Below, piece after piece: positions 54,420 through 63,998 of a DNA stretch of 64,000 nucleotides. The notes below the pieces were generated by a model. The model was given only the letters and a program-made list of their open reading frames with translations, made no database searches and was not told where the DNA came from. This DNA comes from an uncultured Verrucomicrobiales bacterium (lineage in GTDB: Bacteria > Verrucomicrobiota > Verrucomicrobiia > Verrucomicrobiales > Akkermansiaceae), in NCBI GenBank assembly GCA_937905985.1, contig CALCWC010000088.1:37381-101380 (forward strand), given 5' to 3'. Numbering within the stretch: the stretch's first letter is position 1; each line of letters opens with the position of its first letter. The translations under genes were made by a program, and so were the position numbers.

Positions 54420-55271
54420 ATGTGGAAGTGGCACAAGAGCGCACCCGCCGCGCAGGAGGAACTTTGGCAGCAACGCCTCAGTTCCTTCCCCGGCGCGGTG
54501 GTGTCCGCGGGGTTCCAAGCCCGCACGTTGTCGCTGGATGTGTATGCGGAGGGTGCGGAGGAACTGCTGGTGCTTCAAGCCTGCTACGGCGGCAGCCTGG
54601 AGCGCCTGGAGGACGTGGACTGGGTGGCGGCCACCGCCCCTGAGAACACGCCGCCGCTCATCATACGGGACCGCTTGGTGATTTCTGCATCAGACGCCCC
54701 GGAGGTGCTGGCGCAGCTGGAAAGGAAATACCCCGGCCGCATCCTGCTCACCTTCCCCGCGGAACAGGCCTTCGGCACGGGCAACCACGCCACCACCTCC
54801 ACCTGTCTGCGCCTTCTGTGCGACTGTGCACGGGAGCTGCGCGGGCGGGAGTGGACGCTGGCAGACATAGGCTGCGGCACAGGCGTGCTGGCGCTGGCGG
54901 GGCTGCGCCTGGGTGCGGTGCGGGCCGTGGCGTTCGATTTCGACCCCAAGGCCGTGGAGGTGGCGGAGCGCAACATCAAGCGCAACGGCGGCGCGCCGAA
55001 CCTGAAGCTGTTCCAGGCCGATGTGTTCAAGTGGAAACCCGCCAAAGCCGAGGTGGCAGACGTGGTGCTGGCCAACCTGTTCTCCGCAGTGCTGCAGAAG
55101 GCATTCCCGCGGCTGCTGAGCGCCATGAAACCGCAGGGCGTGCTCATTGTCTCCGGCATCCTGAACACGCAATGGGCGGAAACGCTGGAGGCCGCCCGGG
55201 CCGCCGGGCTGAAGCTGCATAAGAAAGTCTCACGGGGCAAGTGGACCACCGCCCTGCTCTCCCGCGCATGA
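54420..55271 (+). CDS. prmA: Ribosomal protein L11 methyltransferase
   Basis: A 283-residue SAM-dependent methyltransferase with the PrmA motif AFGTGNHATTSTCL, SAM site LADIGCGTGVLALAG and the ANLFSAVL element. It trimethylates L11. It starts 6 bases after the fucosidase stop and overlaps tsaB. Confidence 0.9.
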   Translation: MWKWHKSAPAAQEELWQQRLSSFPGAVVSAGFQARTLSLDVYAEGAEELLVLQACYGGSLERLEDVDWVAATAPENTPPLIIRDRLVISASDAPEVLAQLERKYPGRILLTFPAEQAFGTGNHATTSTCLRLLCDCARELRGREWTLADIGCGTGVLALAGLRLGAVRAVAFDFDPKAVEVAERNIKRNGGAPNLKLFQADVFKWKPAKAEVADVVLANLFSAVLQKAFPRLLSAMKPQGVLIVSGILNTQWAETLEAARAAGLKLHKKVSRGKWTTALLSRA

Positions 55272-55900
55272 ACCTCCTCGCCATAGAAACCTCCGTTGCG
55301 GACGCCACCCTCTGCCTGTACAGGGACGGCGTCTTTGCCGCGGAATCTGCTTGGCATGCGGAGCGCAACCATGATGCCTACCTCTTTCCCGCCCTGCAGC
55401 GAGCGCTGGATGCGCTGGGCGATTCTGCGCTGGATGCGGTGCTGGTGGGGGCGGGACCCGGCAGCTACGGCGGCGTGCGCGTGGCGCTGGCCGCGGGCGT
55501 GGGTATCTCCATGGTGCGCGGTGCCAGGCTGGTGGCCGTACCGTCTTGGGACCAGCTGGCGAAAGATGGCACCTGTATCATTTCCGACGCCAAACGCGGC
55601 GGCTGGACCCTGCGCAAGCAGGATGGAGACATTTCCGTGATTACCACGGAAGAGCTGCACATCCTGCTGGAAAGCGGTGTGCCAGTGGCTTCGGTGGAAA
55701 CCGCCGATGCTTTGCGGAAGCGCGGAGTGGACATAGCCCACAGCGGGCTTGTTCCCACAGCGCGCGGACTTGTGGAAACGTGGCTGGGCATGGACGAGGC
55801 GGCGCGCGCAGCCTTGGCAGCCAAGCCGGCAGAACCCATTTACGTGCGCCCGCCGCACATCACGGACGCCAAGCACAAACCCTGGGAATTCCCACGCTGA
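55268..55900 (+). CDS. tsaB: tRNA threonylcarbamoyladenosine protein TsaB
   Basis: A 210-residue ASKHA-fold protein with the TsaB start LLAIETSVADATLCLY and VGAGPGSYGGVRVALA. It partners TsaD in making t6A37 in tRNA. It overlaps the prmA stop (ATGA). Confidence 0.9.
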   Translation: MNLLAIETSVADATLCLYRDGVFAAESAWHAERNHDAYLFPALQRALDALGDSALDAVLVGAGPGSYGGVRVALAAGVGISMVRGARLVAVPSWDQLAKDGTCIISDAKRGGWTLRKQDGDISVITTEELHILLESGVPVASVETADALRKRGVDIAHSGLVPTARGLVETWLGMDEAARAALAAKPAEPIYVRPPHITDAKHKPWEFPR

Positions 55901-55910
55901 CACCATACCG

Positions 55911-56252
55911 ATGACGACCCCTCTCACCCAGCCCCACACCTGCCAACGCTGCGGCGCATGCTGCCGGTGGGAAGGCAACGTGTGCCTGACGGAGGGGGAT
56001 ATCACCGCCATTGCGGATTTCCTGCACATGGACGAGCAGGCGTTTATCAACCAGTACTGCCGCCTGCAGAGCAATCGCCGGGGCCTCTCGCTCACGGAAG
56101 CGGAGGACGGCGCGTGCATCATGCTCAATGCCGACAACACCTGCCGCATCCAACCCGTGAAGCCGCAGCAGTGCCGTGACTTCCCGCACAAGTGGAATTT
56201 CCCCGGCTGGGAGCAGCGCTGCCCGGGGTATGGAAAGGAGAACCGCGCATGA
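55911..56252 (+). CDS. YkgJ family cysteine-cluster protein
   Basis: A 113-residue protein with CQRCGACCR at the N-terminus and QCRDFP with further Cys, the pattern of the YkgJ zinc- or iron-chelating family. Function unknown. It overlaps the next gene by four bases. Confidence 0.85.
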   Translation: MTTPLTQPHTCQRCGACCRWEGNVCLTEGDITAIADFLHMDEQAFINQYCRLQSNRRGLSLTEAEDGACIMLNADNTCRIQPVKPQQCRDFPHKWNFPGWEQRCPGYGKENRA

Positions 56253-59200
56253 AGATGCAGGACTTCACAGATTTCCTCACCAAATCCGTGGCGTTCCTGG
56301 GGGATGTGCGCGCCACGGCGTGGGATGCCCTTCTTCGCGGTCACAGGTCGCTCATCCACGCCTATTCCAACCTGATAGCCTTTGCTGCCGATGCCCCGCG
56401 CCGCTTCATCCCGAAAAACGAGAGCGACCGCACGCACGCCGGCATCATCGCAGACCTCTTTGCCTCTATTCTGGGGCGTCTGGACAACCCGGCGCCGGAG
56501 CTGCTGTACGCGGCCCTGGACATCCTGCGCTACGATTTCCCGAACGTGGAGCACATATGGCTGGCAGAGCGCTTCCGCAGGTCCTATGAGGCGCACTACC
56601 CTCTGCAATCCACCCTGGCCGTGGCTGTAACCCAGCGCACGCAGGAGGAGCGCATTGCCCTGGCGCTGGAGGTGTACACACTCCTGCACCGCATCAAGGA
56701 CCACGAGAGCAACCCCGAGCTCTTCGAGGAAGTGGCCAACGGTCTCAACCTCCCGGGAGCCGCGCGCATCATCGACAATCTGGTCAACACGCCCGGTCAG
56801 GTGGCCACGCGGCCCATGGAGAGCCTCTCCTTCTCCACAGACATAGCCTTCGGCAACGTGCAGCTGCCTGCCAGCGAGGATGGAGTGCGCTTCCGCGTGC
56901 TGCACTGCGTGAACGTGCTGCTGGTGGTCAACGACGGCATCAAGCCGATTTCCGCACGCGGACGCTACCTGCAGCAGGGCGACATGATTCCCCTCACCCA
57001 GGGGCAGAACATCGAGCTGGGCAGCTGCCACTTCAGCTACTCCACCATCCGCTCCCTGCTCCAGGCGCAGTACTCCGGCATGATGCTGGTGTACTATCTG
57101 GAAATGGAGGACGACATGGTTTCCATCACGCGCCAGCGTCCGCTCAACTGCATTGCCCGCCTGAAATTCGGCGTGCATGTGGAGATTGAAATCATGCGGC
57201 ACGACGCCCAGTTTGTGCTGGACGGCAAGCTTCTGCACTACGGGGATTCCGTGGGGGCATCCTTCTACACAACGTTCACCGTACAGGGGCAAGGCCCCTT
57301 CACCTTTGCCGACCTGCAGGACAAGGACCCCACCGGCCACAGTTTCCAGCTGGACCCCGGCAACCGCCGCATCCTGGTGAGCAACATGCCCTACATGAAC
57401 CGCCCCGGCGCGCTCATGCTCACCCCCGGCCTGGCTCCCGGAACGGTGTTCGAGGTCATCTACTCCCGCCAAAGCAACACCGGCACGCTCCGCGTGCTGG
57501 AGGGCGACGCCCACAGCATCACCGTGGGCGACCAGCCCGTGCGCGGCGACACCTTGCTGATAGACGGCGACCTGATAGCGCTGAGCGCGGTGCAGTACCT
57601 GCGCTGCCGATTCTCGGCGGGCGTGCTGGAGGAGGAATCCAGCGCGGTGTCCACGCTGCGGGTGCGCGGCCTCACGCGGGATTTCGTGCGCTCAGGGCGC
57701 GTGGTCAACAACATCGATTTCTCCCTGAAGCGAGGCGAAATGGCTTGCATCCTCGGCCCCAGCGGCTCCGGCAAGAGCACGCTGCTCTCCATGCTGGCAG
57801 GGCATCTGGCACCATCCTTCGGCAGCATCCAATACAACGGGGAGACCATGACGCCGGAGGCGGAGAACCTGCGCCGCTACATCGCCTTCATCCCGCGAGA
57901 GGACATACTCGACGAGGCCATGACCGTGGAGGAGCATGTGTACCAGGCCTCCATTGCGCGCCGCCCCATGCTCAGCCCGGCGGACCGCATGCGCCGCGCG
58001 CTCTCCGTGCTCAGCTTTGTGGGCATCTCCCACCTGGCCAAGCGCAACGTGGGCCGCGCCGGCGAGCGCACGCTCTCCGACGGCGAGCGCACCCGTCTCA
58101 ACCTGGGGCTGGACCTCACCGGCACGGCGGAGGTCTACCTCATTGACGAACCCATTAGCGGGCTCTCCTCCGGCGATGCGGAACGCGTGATCCAGACGCT
58201 GGAGAACATGACCTACGGGCGCATGCTCATCTGCACCCTGCACCGCCCCGCGCAGGTGCTGCTCAACCGGTTCGACAAGGTCATGGTGCTGGATCCGCAC
58301 GGCAAGATGGCATTCTGGGGGACGCCGCAGGAGATGATGGACTACTTCCGCGAGGCCGCGGAGGAACTGGGGCTGTACGTCACCAAGGAGGCCATTGCCG
58401 CCGGCGGCGCGGATTACGTGTTCGAGGTGCTGGACGCACCCTTCCGCGCGCTGGAGAACCGCAACGATGTCTCACCCGATTTGTGGCAGGAGCGATATGA
58501 GCTGTACACCTACCGCAACGCGGTGGAGAGCGCGACGGCAGAGCCGGCCAAGGAGCAGGCCAAACCCATTCCCCACATGCTGCACCGCCGCCCCAAGGAA
58601 CTGTGGCGCCTGTTTGCCCTGTGGGTGTCCCGCACCTTCCTGTCGCGCTTGCGCAGCCGCATGGGGCTGTACGCCCTGCTGCTGGAAGGGCCGGTTCTGG
58701 CGCTGTTGATAGCGGGCACGCTGCGGGCCGCCACGGATACGCCGTACACGTTCTACAAATCCCTGCACGTGACGGAGTACCTGTTCCTATCCCTGGTGCT
58801 GGCCATGTTCTTCGGGCTCACGGACTCCGCGTGCGAGATACTGCGGGACCGCCCCCTCCTGCGGCGCGAAAGCAACTACAAACTCTTCACCGGCGGCTAC
58901 CTGCTGGCCAAAACCCTGGTGCTCACAGGGATTGCGGGGGTGCAGTGCGCGCTCTACCTGTGGGTGGGCAACGCCGTGCTGGATATCTACGGCATGTTCT
59001 GGGAACACTTCCTGGTGATGCTGCTCACGGCGTTCGTGGGCATATCACTTTCACTGTGCGTATCCGCCTTTGTTCGTTCGGAGCGCACGGCACTCAACAT
59101 CGTGCCTCTGCTGCTGGTGCCGCAAATCCTGCTGGCGGGAGCCCTGGTGCGCTTTGAGGAGATGAACGAGTTCAGCCCCAACATCCCGGCCGGAGTGCTG

Positions 59201-59869
59201 CCCGCCGCCATCGACCACAAGCTCTCCACCATGCGCCACCGCGTGGCCTACCAGGATGAGACCACCCACAACATCAGCTCCAAGCCCGTGCCCCTCATTG
59301 CGGAGTTCTGCCCGCTGCGCTATGCGTTCGAGATGATTTTCGTGATGCAGACCTCCGAGAACCTGTGGGACTTGGAAAACAACCGGGTGAACGACTTTCG
59401 AGACCAGCTCAAGGAACACGGTACGGAGGAGGACCTGCACTTCATCCAGCGCGCAGCCCTGGCATTCAACGGCATGGCTGCCAACAGCGAGGAGGCGCGC
59501 GACCTGTTGCGCCGCGTGCGCAAGGCTGCCCTCACCATGGACGAGAAGTTTCTGGACGAGCTATCCGCCGCACAGGAAACCCGTACGAAACAGAAGACGG
59601 ATATCCCTGCGGAATTCTACTTCTCCAACCGAAAGCTCGCCTCCGTGCGAGAAGGCGTGAAAACCGCCCGCAAGGACGACCGACAGGACGAAAACCGAGG
59701 TTTCTTCCTCGCCCCTCGCCAGCCTGCCCCCTTTGCCAGCTTTGACCAGGACACCGACAGCGGCTCCGTCTCCACCGTCATCAGGAACACCGTTTACCTC
59801 TTCGTCATGGGGCTGGTGCCCATCCTGCTCGCATCCCGCCGTCTCCGCGCCATTTGCAGGGGGAAATGA
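56249..59869 (+). CDS. Large TerB-like/FHA-like/ABCG fusion transporter
   Basis: A 1,206-residue protein. Residues about 40-170 are helical and resemble TerB-like domains; 200-470 are beta-rich and include FHA-like parts; 480-720 hold an ABC ATPase with GPSGSGKSTLLSM, LSDGERTRLNLGLDL and YLIDEPISGLS; the C-terminus has six ABCG-type membrane helices (about 810-1205) with a large soluble insertion before the last. A good RBS (AAGGAG) precedes ATG 56249, which overlaps the YkgJ-like gene. The last 50 residues are duplicated at 61483. Substrate unknown. Confidence 0.8.
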   Translation: MKMQDFTDFLTKSVAFLGDVRATAWDALLRGHRSLIHAYSNLIAFAADAPRRFIPKNESDRTHAGIIADLFASILGRLDNPAPELLYAALDILRYDFPNVEHIWLAERFRRSYEAHYPLQSTLAVAVTQRTQEERIALALEVYTLLHRIKDHESNPELFEEVANGLNLPGAARIIDNLVNTPGQVATRPMESLSFSTDIAFGNVQLPASEDGVRFRVLHCVNVLLVVNDGIKPISARGRYLQQGDMIPLTQGQNIELGSCHFSYSTIRSLLQAQYSGMMLVYYLEMEDDMVSITRQRPLNCIARLKFGVHVEIEIMRHDAQFVLDGKLLHYGDSVGASFYTTFTVQGQGPFTFADLQDKDPTGHSFQLDPGNRRILVSNMPYMNRPGALMLTPGLAPGTVFEVIYSRQSNTGTLRVLEGDAHSITVGDQPVRGDTLLIDGDLIALSAVQYLRCRFSAGVLEEESSAVSTLRVRGLTRDFVRSGRVVNNIDFSLKRGEMACILGPSGSGKSTLLSMLAGHLAPSFGSIQYNGETMTPEAENLRRYIAFIPREDILDEAMTVEEHVYQASIARRPMLSPADRMRRALSVLSFVGISHLAKRNVGRAGERTLSDGERTRLNLGLDLTGTAEVYLIDEPISGLSSGDAERVIQTLENMTYGRMLICTLHRPAQVLLNRFDKVMVLDPHGKMAFWGTPQEMMDYFREAAEELGLYVTKEAIAAGGADYVFEVLDAPFRALENRNDVSPDLWQERYELYTYRNAVESATAEPAKEQAKPIPHMLHRRPKELWRLFALWVSRTFLSRLRSRMGLYALLLEGPVLALLIAGTLRAATDTPYTFYKSLHVTEYLFLSLVLAMFFGLTDSACEILRDRPLLRRESNYKLFTGGYLLAKTLVLTGIAGVQCALYLWVGNAVLDIYGMFWEHFLVMLLTAFVGISLSLCVSAFVRSERTALNIVPLLLVPQILLAGALVRFEEMNEFSPNIPAGVLPAAIDHKLSTMRHRVAYQDETTHNISSKPVPLIAEFCPLRYAFEMIFVMQTSENLWDLENNRVNDFRDQLKEHGTEEDLHFIQRAALAFNGMAANSEEARDLLRRVRKAALTMDEKFLDELSAAQETRTKQKTDIPAEFYFSNRKLASVREGVKTARKDDRQDENRGFFLAPRQPAPFASFDQDTDSGSVSTVIRNTVYLFVMGLVPILLASRRLRAICRGK

Positions 59870-59914
59870 TGCCGCATCCAGAAGAATGCGGGCAAACCGG
59901 CACCAATATCGCTT

Positions 59915-61396
59915 TCAATTGGGAACCGCATCACCATGCAGATTGGATGTTTGGCGCCCCTCCCTGAAAATACCGGGCACGGACAATCCATCAGAAGTCA
60001 GCGGAAAATACATTGGACTCTCCGGATGGAACATGGTTCCCGCCCACTCATGGCGGAAGTTCCTTTCCTGAACAGAAAACATAGACGTTGCAGCCTGTGG
60101 AAGATTCTTTCTCTTCATTTCTCGGAGGAAGGGTATGGTTGATGCGAGAGCAATGGCACCCAGCACCACGCAAAGCCTCGCGGATTTGGGCGCGGACGCC
60201 AGAAAGTACACTATCACGAAACCATACAGCACAGAGAACTTGTACATCCATTCGTTCACCCCGTTGTCTGCGCCGTACCATATCACAATGAGCATGGGGC
60301 ACAGGCATGCCGTGACAAGGAGGTACGTGTTCCTGTTGCACCAATACACTGCCAGGGGAAGCAACATGCTTAGCAGGATGGAGGCAATGCAGCAGAAAAC
60401 ACCGAATGCGTCGGGTTCCGAAGCATAGGGTGTGTTGAATGTGAAGGCGAACCAACAACCGCTGACGGAGCCGTAGAAAACCAGGGCGGCGGCGACAAGC
60501 AAAAGGCAGGGGTAGATTTCCACGGACGAGAAAATCCCCTTGATCCCGGACACGAGGCCATCCGTGCAGTGGTCCCTGTATACCATCAGGAGAAGGAAGG
60601 GTATGGTGGTGGCGGCAATCATGGGGTGGAGCACCGCGAAACAGGACGCGATGAGAATCATGGGGCCGAGCGGGCATTTGCGCGGCATTAGGACGGAAAG
60701 CACCAGGCAGGTTGGGATAAAATAGTGGAAGGTGTTGAAAAATTGCGTCAATGGGGAGGGCATGCGAAAATGTACGCCCATAACGGCATCCTTGATAAAC
60801 ACAGTATTGAGCACATCATCCACGGTTCCTGTCAACGGAGAAATAAACAATATGGCACCCCAGAAAAACAGGGTGCGCCATACCCCCAGTTTGGAATGCA
60901 GGGCAAGGCATATCAGCAGCATTCCCAGAAAGCACCACAATTGGAGAAACACGCAGGAGCACGCCGGGAACCAGGAAGAGAGCAACCCGGCCGGCAGCCA
61001 GAACATCAGGGCGTACACTACGTAGCGCCCGTCCGGCATTTGAACAGGCCATTCCTGACGGATGATTTCATCGTACAGAGGGTTCCGCACTATCAGGTCG
61101 TAGCTTTGCACGATCCTCCCATCGAAACCGATAAGGAAAACGCATACCGCGCACAACAGCGCGTAGATTGCCAAATGGAAGAAAGTGGCGGGCTTTGATG
61201 CTGGCTGCGCCATGGCAGATTCGTCCCATGACTGGAATGCCTGGCGAATGTGCCAATACCAAACAGCCAAGAGCACAGCGGCAAGGGGATACGTCAACCA
61301 CGGCTGAAACCAACCGCACAGCCAAAGGATTACGGGGAGAAGCAAATACATTTCTGCGCAGAGCGCGACCTGTTTGAATGATATCATTTTCTTCAT
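59915..61396 (-). CDS. Polytopic membrane protein, paralogue A
   Basis: A 493-residue protein with about 11-12 membrane helices and conserved loops such as FDGRIVQSYDLIVRNPLYDE and SPLTGTVDDVLNTVFIKDAV. It is strongly similar to the gene at 61746, about 60% identical by eye. No known family is recognised; the topology resembles lipid-linked glycan polymerases or C-type glycosyltransferases. It points toward the large ABC transporter gene, opposite in orientation to its paralogue. Confidence 0.65.
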   Translation of the reverse strand: MKKMISFKQVALCAEMYLLLPVILWLCGWFQPWLTYPLAAVLLAVWYWHIRQAFQSWDESAMAQPASKPATFFHLAIYALLCAVCVFLIGFDGRIVQSYDLIVRNPLYDEIIRQEWPVQMPDGRYVVYALMFWLPAGLLSSWFPACSCVFLQLWCFLGMLLICLALHSKLGVWRTLFFWGAILFISPLTGTVDDVLNTVFIKDAVMGVHFRMPSPLTQFFNTFHYFIPTCLVLSVLMPRKCPLGPMILIASCFAVLHPMIAATTIPFLLLMVYRDHCTDGLVSGIKGIFSSVEIYPCLLLVAAALVFYGSVSGCWFAFTFNTPYASEPDAFGVFCCIASILLSMLLPLAVYWCNRNTYLLVTACLCPMLIVIWYGADNGVNEWMYKFSVLYGFVIVYFLASAPKSARLCVVLGAIALASTIPFLREMKRKNLPQAATSMFSVQERNFRHEWAGTMFHPESPMYFPLTSDGLSVPGIFREGRQTSNLHGDAVPN

Positions 61397-61482
61397 AACG
61401 GTGATTATTGTTCTGTTTTGCTTGGGATAATCCTCCAGAAGGCGCAATTGGGAACCTCTGCAGCCAGCTCAAAGGAGACGCG

Positions 61483-61635
61483 CGCCAGCCCGCCCCCTTC
61501 GGTAGCTTCGACCAGGACACGGACTCCGGCTCCGTCTCCACCGTCAAGCGGGACAGCATTTATCTCTTCATCATGGGCCTCGTCCCCATCCTCATCGCCT
61601 CCCGCCGCCTCCGCGCCATCTGCGGGGGAAAGTAA
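61483..61635 (+). pseudogene. Duplicated C-terminal tail of the ABC transporter
   Basis: This open frame encodes about 50 residues that match the C-terminal 50 residues of the ABC transporter (59717-59866) at about 84% identity: QPAPF-SFDQDTDSGSVSTV and MGLVPIL-ASRRLRAIC are shared. Most DNA differences are third-position. No start or upstream domain remains, so it is a gene fragment. Confidence 0.8.
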
Positions 61636-61642
61636 AATTTGG

Positions 61643-61671
61643 TTGACACCCAATACTCGCTCATGTTATAA
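61643..61671 (+). promoter_or_regulatory. Promoter of paralogue B
   Basis: TTGACA (61643-61648), 17-bp spacer, TTATAA (61666-61671); the ATG is 74 bp downstream, so this gene would have a real leader. Confidence 0.5.
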
Positions 61672-61745
61672 GGGGGGCACATCCATCTGCAAGACGCTAT
61701 ATCTCCTTTTTCTATCAAACAATAGGCGGCAGCGCACCTCTCACC

Positions 61746-63203
61746 ATGAAAAGCAGCATTATATCGTCAAAACACATAATCACATGCGCAGAAGCATATC
61801 TTCTGCTTCCCGTTGTATTGTGGATCTGCGGGTGGCTTCAGCCCTGGTTGGCCTACCCTCTAACAATGTTGCTGATTGTGGCGTTTATTTGCCATGCCCT
61901 GCGTCCGCACTACCCCGGACCGGATTTGGATGACTCTCCCCACGGCAAACAAAGGCCGTTGTTTTTTTACCACTTGTGTATATATGCCATCCTCTGTGCC
62001 ATTGCTGTTTTTATGATAGGCTTTGACGGACGGATCATGCAAAGCTACGACCTAATGGTGAGAGGCCCCTTGTACGATGAAGTCATCCGGCAGGAATGGC
62101 CTGTCCAAATGCCGGACGGCTGCTATATACGGTATGCACTGCCGTTCTGGCTGCCTGCAGGATTGGCGGCATCCTGGGTACCGTCCCTGACCACTCCCTT
62201 CCTGCAACTCTGGTGTACATTAGGATTGCTACTCATTTGCCTAGTCCTCCATGCAAGGCTAGGGCTCGGAAGGACCCTTCTGTTTTATGCTGTCATCTTC
62301 TGCATTTCTCCCCTGACGGGAACAGTGGATGACGTGTTGAACACAATCTTCATCAAAGATGCGATCATGGGGGTACACCTTCGGATGCCCTCCCCATTGA
62401 CCCAGTTTTTCGACACTTTCCACTACTTTATCACGACATGCCTCGTGCTCTCCCTGTTAATGGCACACAAGTTGCCCCTTGGCAAACTCATTCTTGTCAC
62501 GGCATGCTTTGCGGTCCTTCACCCCATGGTGGCTGCTCAGCTCATTCCCTTCCTTTGCCTTCTCTTGTACAGGGATCATTGCCAACAGGGAGGGGTCATG
62601 GACCTGGCCAAGCGCATTATCAAAACGCCTGAGCTATATCCGAGCATTGTTTTTGTCGCCTTGGCCCTAACCTTTTATTTTTCCAGCGGGGGATGCTGGT
62701 TCGGGCTCACTTTCTTTACCCCGCACGGCCCTGCGTTCAATGCCTTCGGCATCTCCGCGTGCATTACTGGCATTCTATTGACTATGCTGCTTCCCTTGGG
62801 AGTATATTGGTGCAACCATGACAAGAACCTTATCATATGTGCGTGCATATGCCCTGTTATCATGCTGCTCTGGTACGGCTCATACATCGGCATCAACGAA
62901 TGGATGTACAAGTATTCGGTCCTGTACGGATTCGTCATTGCATACGCGCTAGCCTCTGCCAGTATTAACCGGAGATTTTACATGGTTGTGTCCTTGATCG
63001 CTTTGACTTCTTCCCTTCCCTTTCTGCGCGTCATGAAGAAGAAACAGCTTCCCGATGCCGCCAAAAACATGTTCTCTGTTCAAGAAAAGAATTTCCGCCA
63101 CGAATGGAAGGGCACGCTATATCATCCGGAAAGCAACATCTATCCTCCCTTTACCGCGGAATCACTCCATCTCCAGTTCCTGTTCAAACAGCACCTGCGA
63201 TAG
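61746..63203 (+). CDS. Polytopic membrane protein, paralogue B
   Basis: A 485-residue protein with about 11-12 membrane helices, closely related to paralogue A: shared stretches include IRQEWPVQMPDG, SPLTGTVDDVLNT, MFSVQE-NFRHEW and HPESN. The C-terminal ends differ. The pair lies in opposite orientation around the ABC-tail fragment. No family is recognised; placement before a GT2 glycosyltransferase hints at glycan or lipid-linked sugar work. Confidence 0.65.
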   Translation: MKSSIISSKHIITCAEAYLLLPVVLWICGWLQPWLAYPLTMLLIVAFICHALRPHYPGPDLDDSPHGKQRPLFFYHLCIYAILCAIAVFMIGFDGRIMQSYDLMVRGPLYDEVIRQEWPVQMPDGCYIRYALPFWLPAGLAASWVPSLTTPFLQLWCTLGLLLICLVLHARLGLGRTLLFYAVIFCISPLTGTVDDVLNTIFIKDAIMGVHLRMPSPLTQFFDTFHYFITTCLVLSLLMAHKLPLGKLILVTACFAVLHPMVAAQLIPFLCLLLYRDHCQQGGVMDLAKRIIKTPELYPSIVFVALALTFYFSSGGCWFGLTFFTPHGPAFNAFGISACITGILLTMLLPLGVYWCNHDKNLIICACICPVIMLLWYGSYIGINEWMYKYSVLYGFVIAYALASASINRRFYMVVSLIALTSSLPFLRVMKKKQLPDAAKNMFSVQEKNFRHEWKGTLYHPESNIYPPFTAESLHLQFLFKQHLR

Positions 63204-63286
63204 AGAGGCCTGATTTGACATGATCACAATGCGGGCACGCATCTCGCCCCCTCTACTGACACGCCCGCCTACACACAGCCAAAAGC

Positions 63287-63356
63287 GCCCATATTATATG
63301 CGGCATAGCCGTTTAGGGTGTGCGCTGCATGCGCCGCATCATGCTCAAATATGGGC
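63287..63356. repeat. Nested inverted repeat at the 3' end of the GT2 gene
   Basis: GCCCATATT (63287-63295) pairs with AATATGGGC (63348-63356), and inside them ATGCGGC (63298-63304) pairs with GCCGCAT (63333-63339). The outer arm covers the glycosyltransferase stop codon. It may form a stem-loop that ends or stabilises that transcript. Confidence 0.55.
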
Positions 63357-63998
63357 ACCCCCTTTGAACCAATGCCGCAAAGTGTAGTACAGCAGGCAGT
63401 TGCGTGCGTTTTGAAGGGCCTTGGGCGAAACACGCGGTGATGGTGCGGTGTAGTGGATAGGCACCTCTATCCAATTGCGGTGCCGGCAGAGGTAGCGCAG
63501 CTCCGTCTGGTAGAAATGCGCCTTGCTTTTCAGCGGGTAGGCCAGTATCTTCTCCATCACTTCATAGCTGAACGCCTCGTACCCGCTGGTTACGTCCTTC
63601 ATGGGGCAGCCCAGCAGCACGCGAGCGAGAATCGAGCCGAACTTCGACAGAAAGCGACGGCTGAATGGAGAGCCCACCATGGAGCCGCCGTTGATGTAGC
63701 GGGAGCCGAACGCGCACTCGTTGCCTTCCGTCATGGCCCGCACAAAGGCGGGGATGACGCGCGGGTCGTGCGAGCCGCCGCCGTCCATTTCCAAGATGAA
63801 GTCCGGGTGTTCCTTCATGGCCTCCCGGAAGCCGCGCAGGTAGGCGTCCACCACGTTGCGGTTCTCGGGTGCCCACACATAGCGGAAGCGAGCGTCCTCC
63901 CTCCCCAGGGCCTCGCAGAGCTCCGGGGTGCGGTCCTTGCTGGCGTTGTCCACCACCAGGTACACCGTCACGTTCGGAAAGTCGGAGAGGGCCTTCTT
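63345..63998 (-). CDS. GT2 family glycosyltransferase (5' partial)
   Basis: The gene enters the window from the right and is open to its edge; 217 residues are visible. It has the GT-A nucleotide-sugar fold (VYLVVDNASKDRT) and the metal/sugar motif EMDGGGSHDP, where dolichyl-phosphate mannosyltransferase relatives have D-A-D-x-x-H. It resembles polyprenyl-phosphate glycosyltransferases (DPM1-like), which load lipid carriers. The start codon is outside the window. Confidence 0.85.
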   Translation of the reverse strand, partial: KKALSDFPNVTVYLVVDNASKDRTPELCEALGREDARFRYVWAPENRNVVDAYLRGFREAMKEHPDFILEMDGGGSHDPRVIPAFVRAMTEGNECAFGSRYINGGSMVGSPFSRRFLSKFGSILARVLLGCPMKDVTSGYEAFSYEVMEKILAYPLKSKAHFYQTELRYLCRHRNWIEVPIHYTAPSPRVSPKALQNARNCLLYYTLRHWFKGGAHI

